From: Hyphomicrobiales bacterium
GTDB lineage: Bacteria > Pseudomonadota > Alphaproteobacteria > Rhizobiales > Beijerinckiaceae
Assembly: GCA_900466745.1 (NCBI GenBank)
Contig: UBNE01000005.1
Coordinates: 39,454 to 103,453, forward strand
Direction: 5' to 3'
DNA: 64,000 nt
Position numbers and translations under genes: made by a program. This document shows, one piece after another, positions 16,296 to 27,776 of the stretch (the first letter of the stretch is position 1; every line of letters begins with the position of its first letter). Under the pieces are notes generated by a model. That model had not been told where the DNA came from. It saw only the letters and a program-made list of their open reading frames with translations, and did no database searches.

Positions 16296-18263
16296 ATGGG
16301 GCATGAACAACCGGGCCTTTCGACCGTCCGGCCGGAAGATTCCCGCTTCGGACTCGATGACGGCCACGGCGCTGCCGGCGGCCATCACGGCCCCGGCAAG
16401 CAGGGTTTCGCGGCGCTGGCGCTCGGCGCGCTCGGCGTCGTCTATGGCGACATCGGCACGAGCCCGCTCTACGCGCTGCGCGAGACCATCCTCGCCGCGA
16501 CCGGCGGCGTCGAGAACGCGGTGGTCCCGCCGACGGTGGTGATCGGCGTGCTCTCGCTGATTCTCTGGTCGCTCGTCGTCGTCGTGACGCTGAAATATGT
16601 CGTGCTGCTGATGCGGGCCGACAATAACGGCGAAGGCGGCATCCTCACCCTCGTCGCCCTCGCCCAGCGCGCGCTCGGCCGCAACAAGAGCCGCACCGCG
16701 CTGCTGCTCGGCATGGTCGGCGCCGGGCTGTTCTACGGCGACACCGTCATCACCCCGGCGATCTCGGTGCTGTCGGCGATCGAAGGCGTCAAGCTCGTCA
16801 CGCCCGTGCTCGACGACTACATCCTCTGGCTCGCCTCGGCGATCCTGATCGGCCTCTTCGTCATGCAGAGCCACGGCACGCACCGCGTCGCGACCTTCTT
16901 CGGGCCGATCATGCTGCTCTGGTTCGTGACGCTGGGCTGCCTCGGCATCTACCACATCGCCGACGACCCCACGATCTTCCGCTCGATCAACCCCTGGTAC
17001 GCCCTGTCCTTCTTCCGCGACCATGCCGGGGTGTCGCTCGCCGTGCTCGGCTCGGTCTGCCTGGCCGTGACGGGGGCGGAGGCGCTCTATGCGGATATGG
17101 GCCATTTCGGCCGCGGCCCGATCCGCGGCGCCTGGCTCTACGTCGTCTTCCCGGCGCTCTGGCTCAACTATCTCGGCCAGGGCGCGCTGATCCTCTCCGA
17201 CCCGAGCGCGATCGACAACCCGTTCTACCGCCTCGCGCCGCAGGGCTTCCTGCTGCCCTTCGTGGTGCTGGCGACGGTCGCGACCATCATCGCCAGCCAG
17301 TCGGTGATCACCGGCGCCTTCTCGCTGACCCGGCAGGCGATCCAGCTCGGCCTGCTGCCGCGCATGGAGATCCGCCACACCTCCGAGCAGACCTCCGGCC
17401 AGATCTACGTGCCGCGCGTCAACCTGCTGCTGCTCGTCGTCGTGCTGATCCTGGTCTGGTCCTTCCGCTCGTCGTCGAGCCTGTCGCATGCCTACGGCAT
17501 CTCGGTCTTCGGCACGATGGTGGTGTCCTCGCTGCTGGCCTCGATCGTGATCCGCCGCCACTGGGGCTGGAGCCTGCCGGCCACTGCCGCGATCATCCTG
17601 CCCTTCTTCCTGGTCGACGTGTCGTTCTTCTCGGCCAACATGCTGAAGCTGTTCCATGGCGGCTATGTGCCGGTGCTGCTCGCCATGGGGCTGACGCTGG
17701 TGATGTGGACCTGGATGCGCGGCACCAAGATCCTGTTCGACAAGACCCGCAAGACCGACGTGCCGCTGCTGGAGCTGGTCGCCATGCTGTCGAAGAGCCC
17801 GCCGGCGCGGGTCAAGGGCATGGCCGTCTTCCTGACCAGCGACCCGGAGACGGCGCCGGCCTCGCTGCTGCACAACCTCAAGCACAACAAGGTGCTGCAC
17901 GAGCGCAACGTGATCCTGACCGTGCGCTCGGCCGACACGCCCCGCGTCGCCGAGGAGGAGCGCGTGCGCCTCGCCCGGATCACCGACGATTTCTGGCGCG
18001 TCGACATGGTCTATGGCTACATGGAGAGCCCGAACGTGCCCAAGGGGCTGGCCATGCTGCGCAAGCAGGGCTTCAAGTTCGACATCATGTCGACCTCGTT
18101 CTTCCTGTCGCGCCGCTCGATCAAGCCCTCGCCGCAATCGGGCATGCCGATCTGGCAGGACAACCTGTTCATCAGCCTGACCAAGAGCGCGACCGACGCG
18201 ACGAGCTTCTTCCAGATCCCGACCGGCCGCGTCGTCGAGGTCGGCACCCAGGTCACGGTCTGA
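16296..18263 (+). CDS. kup: Potassium transport system protein Kup
   Basis: Low-affinity potassium:proton symporter of the inner membrane, 655 residues. The conserved N-terminal [17 protein letters not shown] is present, followed by about twelve membrane segments (to about residue 460) and a soluble C-terminal domain of about 180 residues. [17 protein letters not shown] and [13 protein letters not shown] are signature segments. The start ATG 16296 gives a 35-residue Gly/His-rich N-terminal extension. A good hairpin terminator follows. Confidence 0.96.
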   Translation: MGHEQPGLSTVRPEDSRFGLDDGHGAAGGHHGPGKQGFAALALGALGVVYGDIGTSPLYALRETILAATGGVENAVVPPTVVIGVLSLILWSLVVVVTLKYVVLLMRADNNGEGGILTLVALAQRALGRNKSRTALLLGMVGAGLFYGDTVITPAISVLSAIEGVKLVTPVLDDYILWLASAILIGLFVMQSHGTHRVATFFGPIMLLWFVTLGCLGIYHIADDPTIFRSINPWYALSFFRDHAGVSLAVLGSVCLAVTGAEALYADMGHFGRGPIRGAWLYVVFPALWLNYLGQGALILSDPSAIDNPFYRLAPQGFLLPFVVLATVATIIASQSVITGAFSLTRQAIQLGLLPRMEIRHTSEQTSGQIYVPRVNLLLLVVVLILVWSFRSSSSLSHAYGISVFGTMVVSSLLASIVIRRHWGWSLPATAAIILPFFLVDVSFFSANMLKLFHGGYVPVLLAMGLTLVMWTWMRGTKILFDKTRKTDVPLLELVAMLSKSPPARVKGMAVFLTSDPETAPASLLHNLKHNKVLHERNVILTVRSADTPRVAEEERVRLARITDDFWRVDMVYGYMESPNVPKGLAMLRKQGFKFDIMSTSFFLSRRSIKPSPQSGMPIWQDNLFISLTKSATDATSFFQIPTGRVVEVGTQVTV

Positions 18264-18284
18264 GAAACGGCGCTCGGCGAGAGG

Positions 18285-18315
18285 CAGTCGGCAGTCGTGC
18301 CCCTACTGCCGACTG
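18285..18315. terminator. Hairpin terminator between kup and the EamA exporter
   Basis: Perfect 11-bp stem CAGTCGGCAGT / ACTGCCGACTG with a 9-base loop, extended by GAGG/CCTC after small bulges. It sits between two converging genes. There is no U-run, so it may act as a bidirectional factor-assisted terminator or mRNA 3' protector. Confidence 0.6.
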
Positions 18316-18324
18316 TTGCCCCTC

Positions 18325-19320
18325 TCAATCCAGCCGCGCCGAGCTCGCCTCCTCGGGAACATGCCGCACCCGCTCGCGATAGAGCAGGTAGAGCCCCGAG
18401 GCGATGACGATGCCGCCGCCGATGAAGGTCCAGCGGTCGGGCCATTGTCCGAAGACGAGCCAGCCCATCAGCACCATCCAGGCGAGCTGCGAATAGATGA
18501 ACGGCGCCAGCACCGTGGCCGGCGCCAGCCGGTGCGCCACGATCAGCATCCAGTGCCCCACCGCGCCGAAGAAGCCGATCGCGAACAGCGGCAGCCAGCT
18601 CAGCGGCTCCTGCGGCGTCGTCCAGACGAAAGGCAGCACCGGCAACAATATGACCGTGCCGGCGAGCCCGGAATAGACCATCGTCGTCTCGGAGGAATCG
18701 AATGCCGCGAGCATCCGCGTCGAGAGCACGTAGAAGGCATAGCAGAAGCAGCCGGCGACCGAGAGCAGCGCGGCCGGATGCATGCCGCCGCTGCCGGGGC
18801 GCGTCACCACCAGCACGCCGAGGAAGCCGATGCCGATGGCGACCAGCCGGCGCGGCCCCGGCCATTCGCCGAGCAGCGGCCCCGAGGCCAATGCCACCAG
18901 GAAAGGCCCGGCGAACATGATCGAGATCGTCTCGGCGAGCTGCAGATAGCGCAGCGCGATGAAGTTCAGGACCGTCGAGCCGAGCAGCATCAGCGAGCGG
19001 AAGAGCTGCAGCCAGGGCCGCTTCGTCCGCAGCACGCCGGGATGGCTCCAGGGATTGATCAGGAAGGAGACCAGCACGACGCTGACGCCGTAGCGCGCGA
19101 AGGTCACCAGCAGCGGGTCCATGCCGTGGACGCCGAGCCATTTCGCATTGGTGTCGAGCAGCGCGAAGCACAGCACCGCTGCGCACATCAGGCCGATGGC
19201 CGTCAGGCGCGCGCGGCGCGCCTCGTCGGCGGAAGGAGAAGGCGCAGGCAAGCCCGCCTCGCTATGCTTCGAGCGAATGTGACCGTCAGGCTTAAACGAT
19301 TTGAAGCGCCTCGCCAGCAC
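18325..19320 (-). CDS. DMT superfamily transporter, EamA family
   Basis: Inner-membrane drug/metabolite exporter with about ten membrane segments in two EamA repeats; 331 residues from GTG 19320. The repeats begin around residues 38 and 187. The substrate is unknown. It lies 26 bases downstream of a MarR-type regulator on the same strand, so local control by that protein is likely. The start is uncertain: no in-frame ATG occurs before the first membrane segment, and GTG 19320 has only GGAG at a long spacing, leaving a roughly 30-residue hydrophilic leader. Confidence 0.85.
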   Translation of the reverse strand: MLARRFKSFKPDGHIRSKHSEAGLPAPSPSADEARRARLTAIGLMCAAVLCFALLDTNAKWLGVHGMDPLLVTFARYGVSVVLVSFLINPWSHPGVLRTKRPWLQLFRSLMLLGSTVLNFIALRYLQLAETISIMFAGPFLVALASGPLLGEWPGPRRLVAIGIGFLGVLVVTRPGSGGMHPAALLSVAGCFCYAFYVLSTRMLAAFDSSETTMVYSGLAGTVILLPVLPFVWTTPQEPLSWLPLFAIGFFGAVGHWMLIVAHRLAPATVLAPFIYSQLAWMVLMGWLVFGQWPDRWTFIGGGIVIASGLYLLYRERVRHVPEEASSARLD

Positions 19321-19346
19321 CGCAGCGCATGCGCTCCATGCGGAAA

Positions 19347-19829
19347 TCAGGCGTCGCTATCGGCCTCTTCGCCGTCGATCTCGGGGTCGTCCTGCTCGGC
19401 CCCGGCCCTGGAGAGGCCCTTGGCCGCCTTGCGCAGCAGCTTGCGGAGCTGCTTGCGCTCCTTGCTGTCGAGCCTGTCGAGCAATTCCTCCTCGACATCG
19501 TTCCAGACCGCGTCGAGCTCGGCCGCCGTCTTCTGCCCCGCCTCGGTCAGCGCGACCTGGACCAGCCGCCCGTCGCGATTGCCGCCCTCGCGCGTCACCA
19601 GCCCCTGCAGGGACAGGCGCCCGATGGTCTTGGAGACGGTCGGCGGCTTGACCCGGAGCAGCGAGGCGAGCTCGCCCATCGTCATCGGCGCCGGCTGCAG
19701 CGCCTTCAGCGCCTGCTCCTGGCCGGGGAACAGGCCGAGCCCGTTCAGCCTTTCACCCATCCGCGAGCGATGCAGCCTTGCCGTGACGAGCAGGGCGCGA
19801 CCGACACTTTTCTCGAGAGCCTTGCTCAT
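19347..19829 (-). CDS. MarR family transcriptional regulator
   Basis: 160 residues with a winged helix in the middle (MTMGELASLLRVKPPTVSK as recognition region, then a wing containing REGGNRDGR) and helical ends for dimerisation. The C-terminal tail is acidic (DDPEIDGEEADSD). It precedes the EamA exporter gene by 26 bases and probably regulates both in response to a small effector. Confidence 0.9.
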   Translation of the reverse strand: MSKALEKSVGRALLVTARLHRSRMGERLNGLGLFPGQEQALKALQPAPMTMGELASLLRVKPPTVSKTIGRLSLQGLVTREGGNRDGRLVQVALTEAGQKTAAELDAVWNDVEEELLDRLDSKERKQLRKLLRKAAKGLSRAGAEQDDPEIDGEEADSDA

Positions 19830-19932
19830 CGGGCCATCCTTCGGACGAATCCTTGCGCGGATAAGGAAGACGCTTCGCCGGCTGCGTATTCGCCTGCGAA
19901 GATGACAGACAGATGACAGTCCGATGTCGGTC

Positions 19933-20514
19933 TTAAAAGACTGCGAGCCTGGCCGCGACTTTTTGCAGGAAGGCGGCGCGGCTTTCGGGCGTCGCGCGGT
20001 TCATGTCGTAATGCGCCAGATAGAGCGTGCGCGCCATCGGCCGGCAGACCGCCCGCAGCGCCCGGCAGACCAGCCGCCGCGGCGGGTCCCCCATCAGGAA
20101 GGCGGTCCAGCGCGAGGCGCCATAGGTGGTCACCGCGGCGAGCTTGCGGATATGGCCGAGGGCCGGCGTCACCTTGCCCTGCGCCAGCTCGAAGGAGACG
20201 CCCGGCAGGAAGACCCGGTCGAAGAAGCCCTTGAGGATGGCCGGATAACCGAAATTCCAGACCGGGAAGCACAGCACCAGCGCCTCGGCCCGCTTCACCC
20301 GCCCGACATAGGCGGCAACCGGCGCCGTGTTGCTCGCCGTGTCATGGTAGCCGCGCCGCTCCTCCCGGCTCAGCACCGGATCGAACCCCTCCGCATAGAG
20401 ATCGCAATCGTCGACCTCGTGCCCCGCCGCCCTCAGGCTGGCGACGACCGTCTCGTGGAGGGCGGCGCCGAAGCTTTCCGGCACGGGATGGGCGTAGAGG
20501 ACGAGGACGCGCAT
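19933..20514 (-). CDS. NAD(P)H-dependent flavodoxin-fold oxidoreductase (quinone reductase family)
   Basis: 193 residues with the flavodoxin-like fold of NQO1/MdaB-type enzymes: the N-terminal strand and FMN/FAD phosphate loop VLYAHPVPESFGAAL, and FPVWNFGYPAILKGFFDRV followed by PGVSFE at the flavin and active site. It would transfer electrons from NAD(P)H to a quinone or other acceptor. It is last in a three-gene operon, starting two bases after the stop of the FAD-oxidase gene, so it probably serves the same pathway. The substrate is unknown. Confidence 0.88.
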   Translation of the reverse strand: MRVLVLYAHPVPESFGAALHETVVASLRAAGHEVDDCDLYAEGFDPVLSREERRGYHDTASNTAPVAAYVGRVKRAEALVLCFPVWNFGYPAILKGFFDRVFLPGVSFELAQGKVTPALGHIRKLAAVTTYGASRWTAFLMGDPPRRLVCRALRAVCRPMARTLYLAHYDMNRATPESRAAFLQKVAARLAVF

Positions 20515-20516
20515 CC

Positions 20517-21941
20517 TTAGCCGACCCCGGCTTCGGCCAGGCTGCGGAACAGGAAGGTCTTGCCCGAGCGGTAGTCGTAGGACGGGTCTTCCCAGGCGAT
20601 CATCTTGCCGGGGTTGAGCAGGCCCTGCGGGTCGGCCTCGCGCTTGAAGGCGAGCTGCGTCTCGTCGGTCTGCTTCATGCCCCCCTCCTCCAGCGTGTAG
20701 CGATGCGGATTGAAGATCGGCGCGCCCATCTCCTCATGGATGGCGATGATCTCCTCCAGCCGCTCCTCGGAGGTGAAGCGGATCAGCGGCAGGCCGAAGC
20801 AAGTGATCTTGCCGTCGAAGCGCACGAATTCGAGATGCGCCGTGACCTCGTCGCCGAAGCGGGCATGGATCCTGTCGACCAGCTCGACCTGGTTGGGATA
20901 GGGATAGAGCACCTGCAGATAGGTGATCGCGGGGTCGACGCGCAGCGCCCTGAGCGTGGTGTGGTTCCAGCCGAGCTCGTAAGCCGGCGGCAGGCCCTTG
21001 GCGTCCGCCGGCGCGAGCCTGTCGGTACGCAACAGGAGTTCCGCGCCCTTGAAGCGGCGCGCATAGGCGCAGAGCGCATCGACGGCGAAATCGGCGGCCA
21101 TGACGATGACGAGATGGCTGTCGCGCGGCAGGAACTTGCGATGGCGCAGGAAATAGTCGTGCGGTGCCGGCGCCGCGACGACGCAGAGGTTCTTCAGCGC
21201 CAGCCCGTCCTGCTCGCCCACCGCATTGGCGAATTCGGTCGCGGCGCGCAGGCTCTCGAAGCCGAGGATGACATCGACCCAATTGTAAGCGGGCCCGAGC
21301 GGCATCTCGACCTCGGTGATGATGCCGTTGGTGCCATAGGCATGCGCGACCTTGTGCAGGTCCTCGCCGGAAAATTCGAGGATGCGCGGGCTTCTCTCCA
21401 TCGTCGCGACCTTGAGCCGGATGATGTTGCCCCAGTCGCGCAGGCCGCCCCATTTGATCGAGCCGACCCCGCCCGAGCCCCCGGCGATGAAGCCGCCGAT
21501 CGAGGCCGTCTGGTAGGTCGAGGGGTGGAGCCGCAGTTCCTGGCGCGAATGCGCCCGCGTCTCGTCGTCGATCCGGGCCATGATCGCGCCGGGCTCGGCG
21601 ACATAGCGGCCGGCGGCGATCTCCCTGACCTTGTTGAAGCCGGAGAGGTCGAGCAGCACGCCGCCCGAAAGCGGCATCGCCTGGCCGTAATTGCCGGTGC
21701 CGGTGCCGCGCGGCGTCACGGGGATGCCGAGTTCGTGGCAGGCGGCGAGCACCTGCACGACTTCCGCCTCGCTCACCGGCGAGACCACGATGTCGGCGAC
21801 GACATGGTCGAGCTGGCGCTTCAGGATCGGCGAATACCAGAAGAAGTCGCGGCTCTTCTGCTTGACCAGCGCGGGGTTCTCCTCGGTGCGGATGCCGTCG
21901 AGGCGCGTTTTCAGCGTGGCGATGTCGTAGCGGGTCGTCAT
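20517..21941 (-). CDS. FAD-binding oxidoreductase (GlcD/VAO type)
   Basis: 474 residues. The N-terminal FAD_binding_4 domain (about 40-220) shows TPRGTGTGNYGQ and GGFIAGGSGGVGSI, the diphosphate-binding loops of VAO/GlcD flavoproteins. A C-terminal FAD-oxidase domain follows. Such enzymes oxidise 2-hydroxy acids or similar alcohols. The start ATG 21941 overlaps the stop of the upstream amidohydrolase gene (ATGA), so translation is coupled. Whether oxygen, a quinone or a partner protein is the acceptor cannot be read from sequence. A glycolate oxidase assignment is not supported because glcE and glcF are absent. Confidence 0.88.
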   Translation of the reverse strand: MTTRYDIATLKTRLDGIRTEENPALVKQKSRDFFWYSPILKRQLDHVVADIVVSPVSEAEVVQVLAACHELGIPVTPRGTGTGNYGQAMPLSGGVLLDLSGFNKVREIAAGRYVAEPGAIMARIDDETRAHSRQELRLHPSTYQTASIGGFIAGGSGGVGSIKWGGLRDWGNIIRLKVATMERSPRILEFSGEDLHKVAHAYGTNGIITEVEMPLGPAYNWVDVILGFESLRAATEFANAVGEQDGLALKNLCVVAAPAPHDYFLRHRKFLPRDSHLVIVMAADFAVDALCAYARRFKGAELLLRTDRLAPADAKGLPPAYELGWNHTTLRALRVDPAITYLQVLYPYPNQVELVDRIHARFGDEVTAHLEFVRFDGKITCFGLPLIRFTSEERLEEIIAIHEEMGAPIFNPHRYTLEEGGMKQTDETQLAFKREADPQGLLNPGKMIAWEDPSYDYRSGKTFLFRSLAEAGVG

Positions 21942-23263
21942 GATACCTGGCCCATCAGATGGTCGAGTTCGCGGTAGTCCGGCAAGGTCCGGTCGATCGC
22001 TTGGCCGGCAACCAGCACGCTGCGGTCGGCCTGCGGCCGGGAGAAGAATTCGGTCCAGTCGCGCGCCCGCGTCAGGACGAGATCGGCCGGCGCGCCGACA
22101 GCGACGACGCCGGCCTTCACGCCCATCGCCTCCGCCGGCGTCCGCGCCACCGCCCTGGCCCAGTTCGGCCCGGAATGGTCGAGCTGGAGGATGCGCGTTC
22201 CCTCCCGCAGCACCTCGACGAGATCGAGATCGCCATAGGCGTAGAACGGGTCGCGCGTATTGTCGGAGGCGATCATCACCGGCACGCCGGCCGCCTTCAG
22301 CTCGTGGAGGGCGGTGACGCCGCGCCAGCGCGGCGTGCGGCCCGGCTGCCGGTCCTGCAGATACAGATTGCAGAGCGGCAGCGAGACCACGGCGATGCCG
22401 GCCTCGCGAACCTTGGCGATGATCCGCGCCGCGTCCTCGGGCGCCTGGAGCGAGAGCGAGCAGCAGTGCCCGCACAAGATCCTGCCCTCGAAGCGATGGC
22501 GCAAAGCCGCGTCGGCGATGCGCTCCAGCGAGCGCGCCGCCGGATCGTTGCTCTCGTCGACATGGAAATCGAGGTCGAAACCGTTCTCCATCGCCGCCCG
22601 GAACAGGATGTCGAGCGCCCGGTCGAGCTCCGGGATCATATAGGTGACGCAGCCGAGCAGGCCGTCGCCATGCGCCTTCACCGCGGCGACCACCGCCGCC
22701 ATATGGACCGGATCGAGCGCCTCCTCGGCGCCGAAGAGCGGCGAGGCCTGCAGGGCGATGCGTCCGGCCCATTCCGCCCGCAGCTCCGCATGGACCGGCC
22801 AGGAAATACCGATCTGCTTGCCAAGGGAATCGAGATGCGTCCGCATCGCTGCCGTGCCATGCGCGAAGGCGCAGCGCAGCGCGAAATCCATCCGCGCCCG
22901 CACGTCCCGCGCCGACCAGTTCGCCTCGCGATCGGCACCGACGGTCGCGAGCGCCCCCGGAAAGGTGCCGTCCGGATTGGGGCTGCGCGGCCAGATATGG
23001 CCCTTGTCGAGATGGGTGTGGCAGTCGACGAGGCGCGGCAGGGCGATGCCGCCGTCGAGGCTCGAAACCGGCCCGTCCCCTGCGACTGACGCCCCTGCCG
23101 GCTCGATCGCCGCGATCCGCCCATCGGCGATGGCGAGATCGACGCGCGCGAGCCCGTCGCGACCGGCGGGAAATCCTTCGTCTTCGAGCAGGCAGGCGGG
23201 CAGGCGCAGATCGGCCAGGCGGAAGGCGGAGGCCCCGGGCAGGCGGGCAAAACCGGTCGTCAC
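21938..23263 (-). CDS. Amidohydrolase family protein, cytosine-deaminase-like
   Basis: 441 residues. Metal-binding segments of the amidohydrolase barrel are visible: HTHLDKGHIW early on, HVDESND mid-protein, GHCCSL, and SDNTRDPFYAYGD with the catalytic Asp. The last motif resembles CodA-type deaminases of the form SDN/D..DPF/WYP. It probably hydrolyses or deaminates a cyclic nitrogen compound. The start is GTG 23263 with AGGGAC upstream; the open frame runs further to 23386 but is Arg-rich and unlike the family. First gene of the three-gene operon, divergent from folD across 190 bases. Confidence 0.87.
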   Translation of the reverse strand: MTTGFARLPGASAFRLADLRLPACLLEDEGFPAGRDGLARVDLAIADGRIAAIEPAGASVAGDGPVSSLDGGIALPRLVDCHTHLDKGHIWPRSPNPDGTFPGALATVGADREANWSARDVRARMDFALRCAFAHGTAAMRTHLDSLGKQIGISWPVHAELRAEWAGRIALQASPLFGAEEALDPVHMAAVVAAVKAHGDGLLGCVTYMIPELDRALDILFRAAMENGFDLDFHVDESNDPAARSLERIADAALRHRFEGRILCGHCCSLSLQAPEDAARIIAKVREAGIAVVSLPLCNLYLQDRQPGRTPRWRGVTALHELKAAGVPVMIASDNTRDPFYAYGDLDLVEVLREGTRILQLDHSGPNWARAVARTPAEAMGVKAGVVAVGAPADLVLTRARDWTEFFSRPQADRSVLVAGQAIDRTLPDYRELDHLMGQVS

Positions 23264-23453
23264 TGTGTCCCTGCCCTTCCTGGAAGCCACCCTCCACCCG
23301 TCGATACCGGGCAGCCCGCGGGCCCGCAAGCCGCGCCGCCCCCTCCTCCCCCGCCGATGCCGCCTGCGGCCATGCGGCCGTCGCATTCGGGCTTGTCCGG
23401 GCCGGCCGGATCGCGCATGAGGACGGCGTCATCACCAGCACGAGGTCGGATCC

Positions 23454-24314
23454 ATGACCGGCGAAGCCCGCATCATCGACGGCAAGGCCATCGCGGCCGC
23501 GCTCCGGGCCGAGATCGGCCGCGAGGTCGCGGCGATCAAGGCGGCGCGGGGCATCGTGCCCGGCCTCCATGTCGTCCTGGTCGGCGAAGACCCGGCGAGC
23601 AAGGTCTATGTCGCCTCGAAGGAGAAGCTCGCCGTCGAAGTCGGCATGAATTCGGTCGCCCACCGGCTGCCGGCCGAGACGACCGAAGCGCAGCTCCTCG
23701 CCAAGCTCGCCGAGCTCAACGCCGACGACCATGTCGACGGCATCCTGGTCCAGCTCCCGCTGCCCAAGCATATCGACACCGGCCGCATCATCGATGCCAT
23801 CGACCCCGCCAAGGATGTCGACGGCCTGCACCCGATCAATGCGGGCCTGCTCGCCGGCGGCAAGAAGGGGCTGGTCCCCTGCACGCCGCTCGGCTCCATG
23901 CTCCTGCTGAAGCAGGCTCTCCCCTCGCTATCCGGCCTCGATGCCGTCGTGATCGGCCGCTCCGAGCTGGTCGGCCGGCCGGTCGCGCAGCTCCTGCTCC
24001 AGGCCGACTGCACCGTCACCATCGCCCATTCGCGCACGCGCGATCTGCCCGCCGTAGTGAAGCGCGCCGATATCGTCATCGCCGCCGTCGGCCGCCCGCG
24101 CATGGTCAAGGGCGACTGGATCAAGCCCGGCGCGACCGTGATCGATGTCGGCATCAACCGCCTGCCCGATGGCAAGTTGACCGGCGACGTCGATTTCGCG
24201 GAAGCTGTGACGGTCGCAGGCGCGATCACCCCGGTCCCCGGCGGCGTCGGCCCGATGACGATCGCCTGCCTGCTGAAGAACACGCTGACGGCGTTCCACG
24301 CCCGGCGGGGCTGA
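23454..24314 (+). CDS. folD: Bifunctional methylenetetrahydrofolate dehydrogenase / methenyltetrahydrofolate cyclohydrolase
   Basis: Interconverts 5,10-methylene-, methenyl- and 10-formyl-tetrahydrofolate with NADP in one-carbon metabolism. It is 286 residues. [14 protein letters not shown] gives the catalytic Tyr52/Lys56 pair, and [21 protein letters not shown] and [11 protein letters not shown] are family signatures. It stands alone on the plus strand between two minus-strand units. A minus-strand hairpin belonging to lpd lies downstream. Confidence 0.96.
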   Translation: MTGEARIIDGKAIAAALRAEIGREVAAIKAARGIVPGLHVVLVGEDPASKVYVASKEKLAVEVGMNSVAHRLPAETTEAQLLAKLAELNADDHVDGILVQLPLPKHIDTGRIIDAIDPAKDVDGLHPINAGLLAGGKKGLVPCTPLGSMLLLKQALPSLSGLDAVVIGRSELVGRPVAQLLLQADCTVTIAHSRTRDLPAVVKRADIVIAAVGRPRMVKGDWIKPGATVIDVGINRLPDGKLTGDVDFAEAVTVAGAITPVPGGVGPMTIACLLKNTLTAFHARRG

Positions 24315-24349
24315 GCCCGCGACAGTCGTCGCACCGCTTCGGAAACGCA

Positions 24350-24385
24350 TCCAAAAGAAAAGGAGCTGCAAGACTGCAGCTCCTT
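24350..24385 (-). terminator. Rho-independent terminator of lpd
   Basis: Stem AAGGAGCTGCA (24360-24370) with TGCAGCTCCTT (24375-24385), an 11-bp perfect match around a 4-base loop. On the minus strand it is followed by TTCTTTTGG, a good U-run. It lies 55 bases past the lpd stop codon. Confidence 0.88.
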
Positions 24386-24439
24386 CGAAACCTCGTTCCT
24401 GCAGCAGGGCCGCGCCAGAAGCACGGCCCGCCGACCCGA

Positions 24440-25837
24440 TCACATATGGATCGGGCGCTTGTCGACCGCGAGCGCGGCTTCCTTCACCGCCTCGGCCAGC
24501 GTCGGATGGGCATGGCAGGTGCGGGCAAGGTCCTCGGCCGAACCGCCGAACTCCATCAGCACGGTCACTTCCGCGATCAGGTCGCCGGCATGGGGGCCGA
24601 TGATGTGGCAGCCGAGCACGCGGTCGGTCGCGGCATCGGCCAGCACCTTCACGAAGCCGTCGGTATGGCGCATGGCGCGGGCGCGGCCGTTCGCCGTGAA
24701 CGGGAACTTGCCGCTCTTGTAGGCGACGCCGGCAGCCTTGAGCTCTTCCTCGGTCTTGCCGATCGCGGCGACTTCCGGAGCCGTGTAGACGATGCCGGGA
24801 ATGGCATCATAGTTCACATGGCCGGCCTTGCCGGCGAGGATCTCGGCCACCGCGACGCCCTCGTCCTCGGCCTTGTGCGCCAGCATCGGCCCGCGCACCA
24901 CGTCGCCGATGGCGTAGATGCCGGCGACATTGGTCCTGAAATGGTCGTCGATGACGACGCGGCCCTTTTCGGTGGCGACGCCGGCCTTGTCGAGCCCGAG
25001 CCCATCCGTGTTCGGACGACGGCCGATCGCGACCAGCACGATGTCGGCCTTGAGCGTCTTGGCCTCGCCCCCGGCGGCGGGCTCGACGGTGACGGTCGCG
25101 CCCGCCTTGCCGGTCTCGACCTTGGTGACCTTGGAGCCGAGCTGGAAGCTGAAGCCCTGCTTCTCCAGGATGCGCTGGAACTGCTTGGCGACCTCGCCAT
25201 CCATGCCGGGCAGGATGCGGTCGAGGAACTCGACGACCGTGACCTTGGCGCCGAGCCGGCTCCAGACCGAGCCGATCTCGAGGCCGATCACGCCGGCGCC
25301 GACCACGACGAGCTCCTTCGGCACGGCGCCGATCTCGAGCGCGCCGGTCGAAGTGACGACGGTCTTCTCGTCGATGGTCACGCCCGGCAGCGGCGCCGAT
25401 TCCGAACCCGTCGCGATGACGATGTTCTTCGTCTCCAGCTCCTGCGCCTTGCCGTCCTCCGCCGTGACGACGACCTTGCCGGCGGCGGGGATCGAGGCCG
25501 TGCCGTGGAAGGCCTCGATTTTGTTCTTCTTCAGCAGGAATCCGACGCCGGTGACGTTGGCGTCGATCGTCTCCTGCTTGTGGGCCATCATCGCCTTGAG
25601 GTCGAGCTTCGGCTTGCCGACGACGACGCCGAGCTTCTCGAAGGTGTGGCCGGCTTCCTCGAACATCTCGGAGGCGTGCAGCAGCGCCTTGGACGGGATG
25701 CAGCCGACATTCAGGCAGGTGCCGCCATGCGTCTTGCGCTTCTCGACGACGGCGACCTTGAGGCCGAGCTGGGCGGCACGAATGGCGCAGACATAGCCCC
25801 CGGGGCCGGTTCCGATGACGACGAGATCGTAGGCCAT
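24440..25837 (-). CDS. lpd: Dihydrolipoyl dehydrogenase (E3)
   Basis: FAD enzyme that reoxidises dihydrolipoamide on the E2 of 2-oxo-acid dehydrogenases. It has 465 residues. GTGPGG (9-14) binds FAD, the redox disulfide is Cys41/Cys46 in [13 protein letters not shown], a second Rossmann motif [11 protein letters not shown] binds NAD, and the C-terminal [10 protein letters not shown] carries the His-Glu base. Although lpd usually follows odhB directly, here an SDR gene and a plus-strand lactate permease separate them, so lpd must have its own promoter in 25838-26068. It ends at a good terminator. Confidence 0.96.
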   Translation of the reverse strand: MAYDLVVIGTGPGGYVCAIRAAQLGLKVAVVEKRKTHGGTCLNVGCIPSKALLHASEMFEEAGHTFEKLGVVVGKPKLDLKAMMAHKQETIDANVTGVGFLLKKNKIEAFHGTASIPAAGKVVVTAEDGKAQELETKNIVIATGSESAPLPGVTIDEKTVVTSTGALEIGAVPKELVVVGAGVIGLEIGSVWSRLGAKVTVVEFLDRILPGMDGEVAKQFQRILEKQGFSFQLGSKVTKVETGKAGATVTVEPAAGGEAKTLKADIVLVAIGRRPNTDGLGLDKAGVATEKGRVVIDDHFRTNVAGIYAIGDVVRGPMLAHKAEDEGVAVAEILAGKAGHVNYDAIPGIVYTAPEVAAIGKTEEELKAAGVAYKSGKFPFTANGRARAMRHTDGFVKVLADAATDRVLGCHIIGPHAGDLIAEVTVLMEFGGSAEDLARTCHAHPTLAEAVKEAALAVDKRPIHM

Positions 25838-26068
25838 GACGTCCTTCCGCTGCTGCTCTCATGAAGCCGCCGGCACGGGCGGCGGCGCGTGGGGGCGGGC
25901 ATACATCGGTTCCGGCCGCGGCGCCATGCCATTCATGTGTTGACGAACGGCTCCGCGCCCTTGCTGCGGCAGGCTGTCGCAGGCTTACTGGCTGCCGCCA
26001 GAACAAGAGGACGAAACGCCATCCGCTGAAAAACCTCGCAGATCAGCCCGCTGGAGGGGCACGCCGTC

Positions 26069-27733
<1,665 letters not shown>

Positions 27734-27776
27734 CGGCAGGGCACGGCCGGGGCGGCTCAGCCGTCCCGGCCGGATC

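Noticed and set aside
21942..23831. Upstream extension of the FAD oxidase frame to more than 1100 residues
   Set aside because: The extension lies in another frame of the amidohydrolase gene and reaches into folD; the real start is ATG 21941 with an ATGA overlap.
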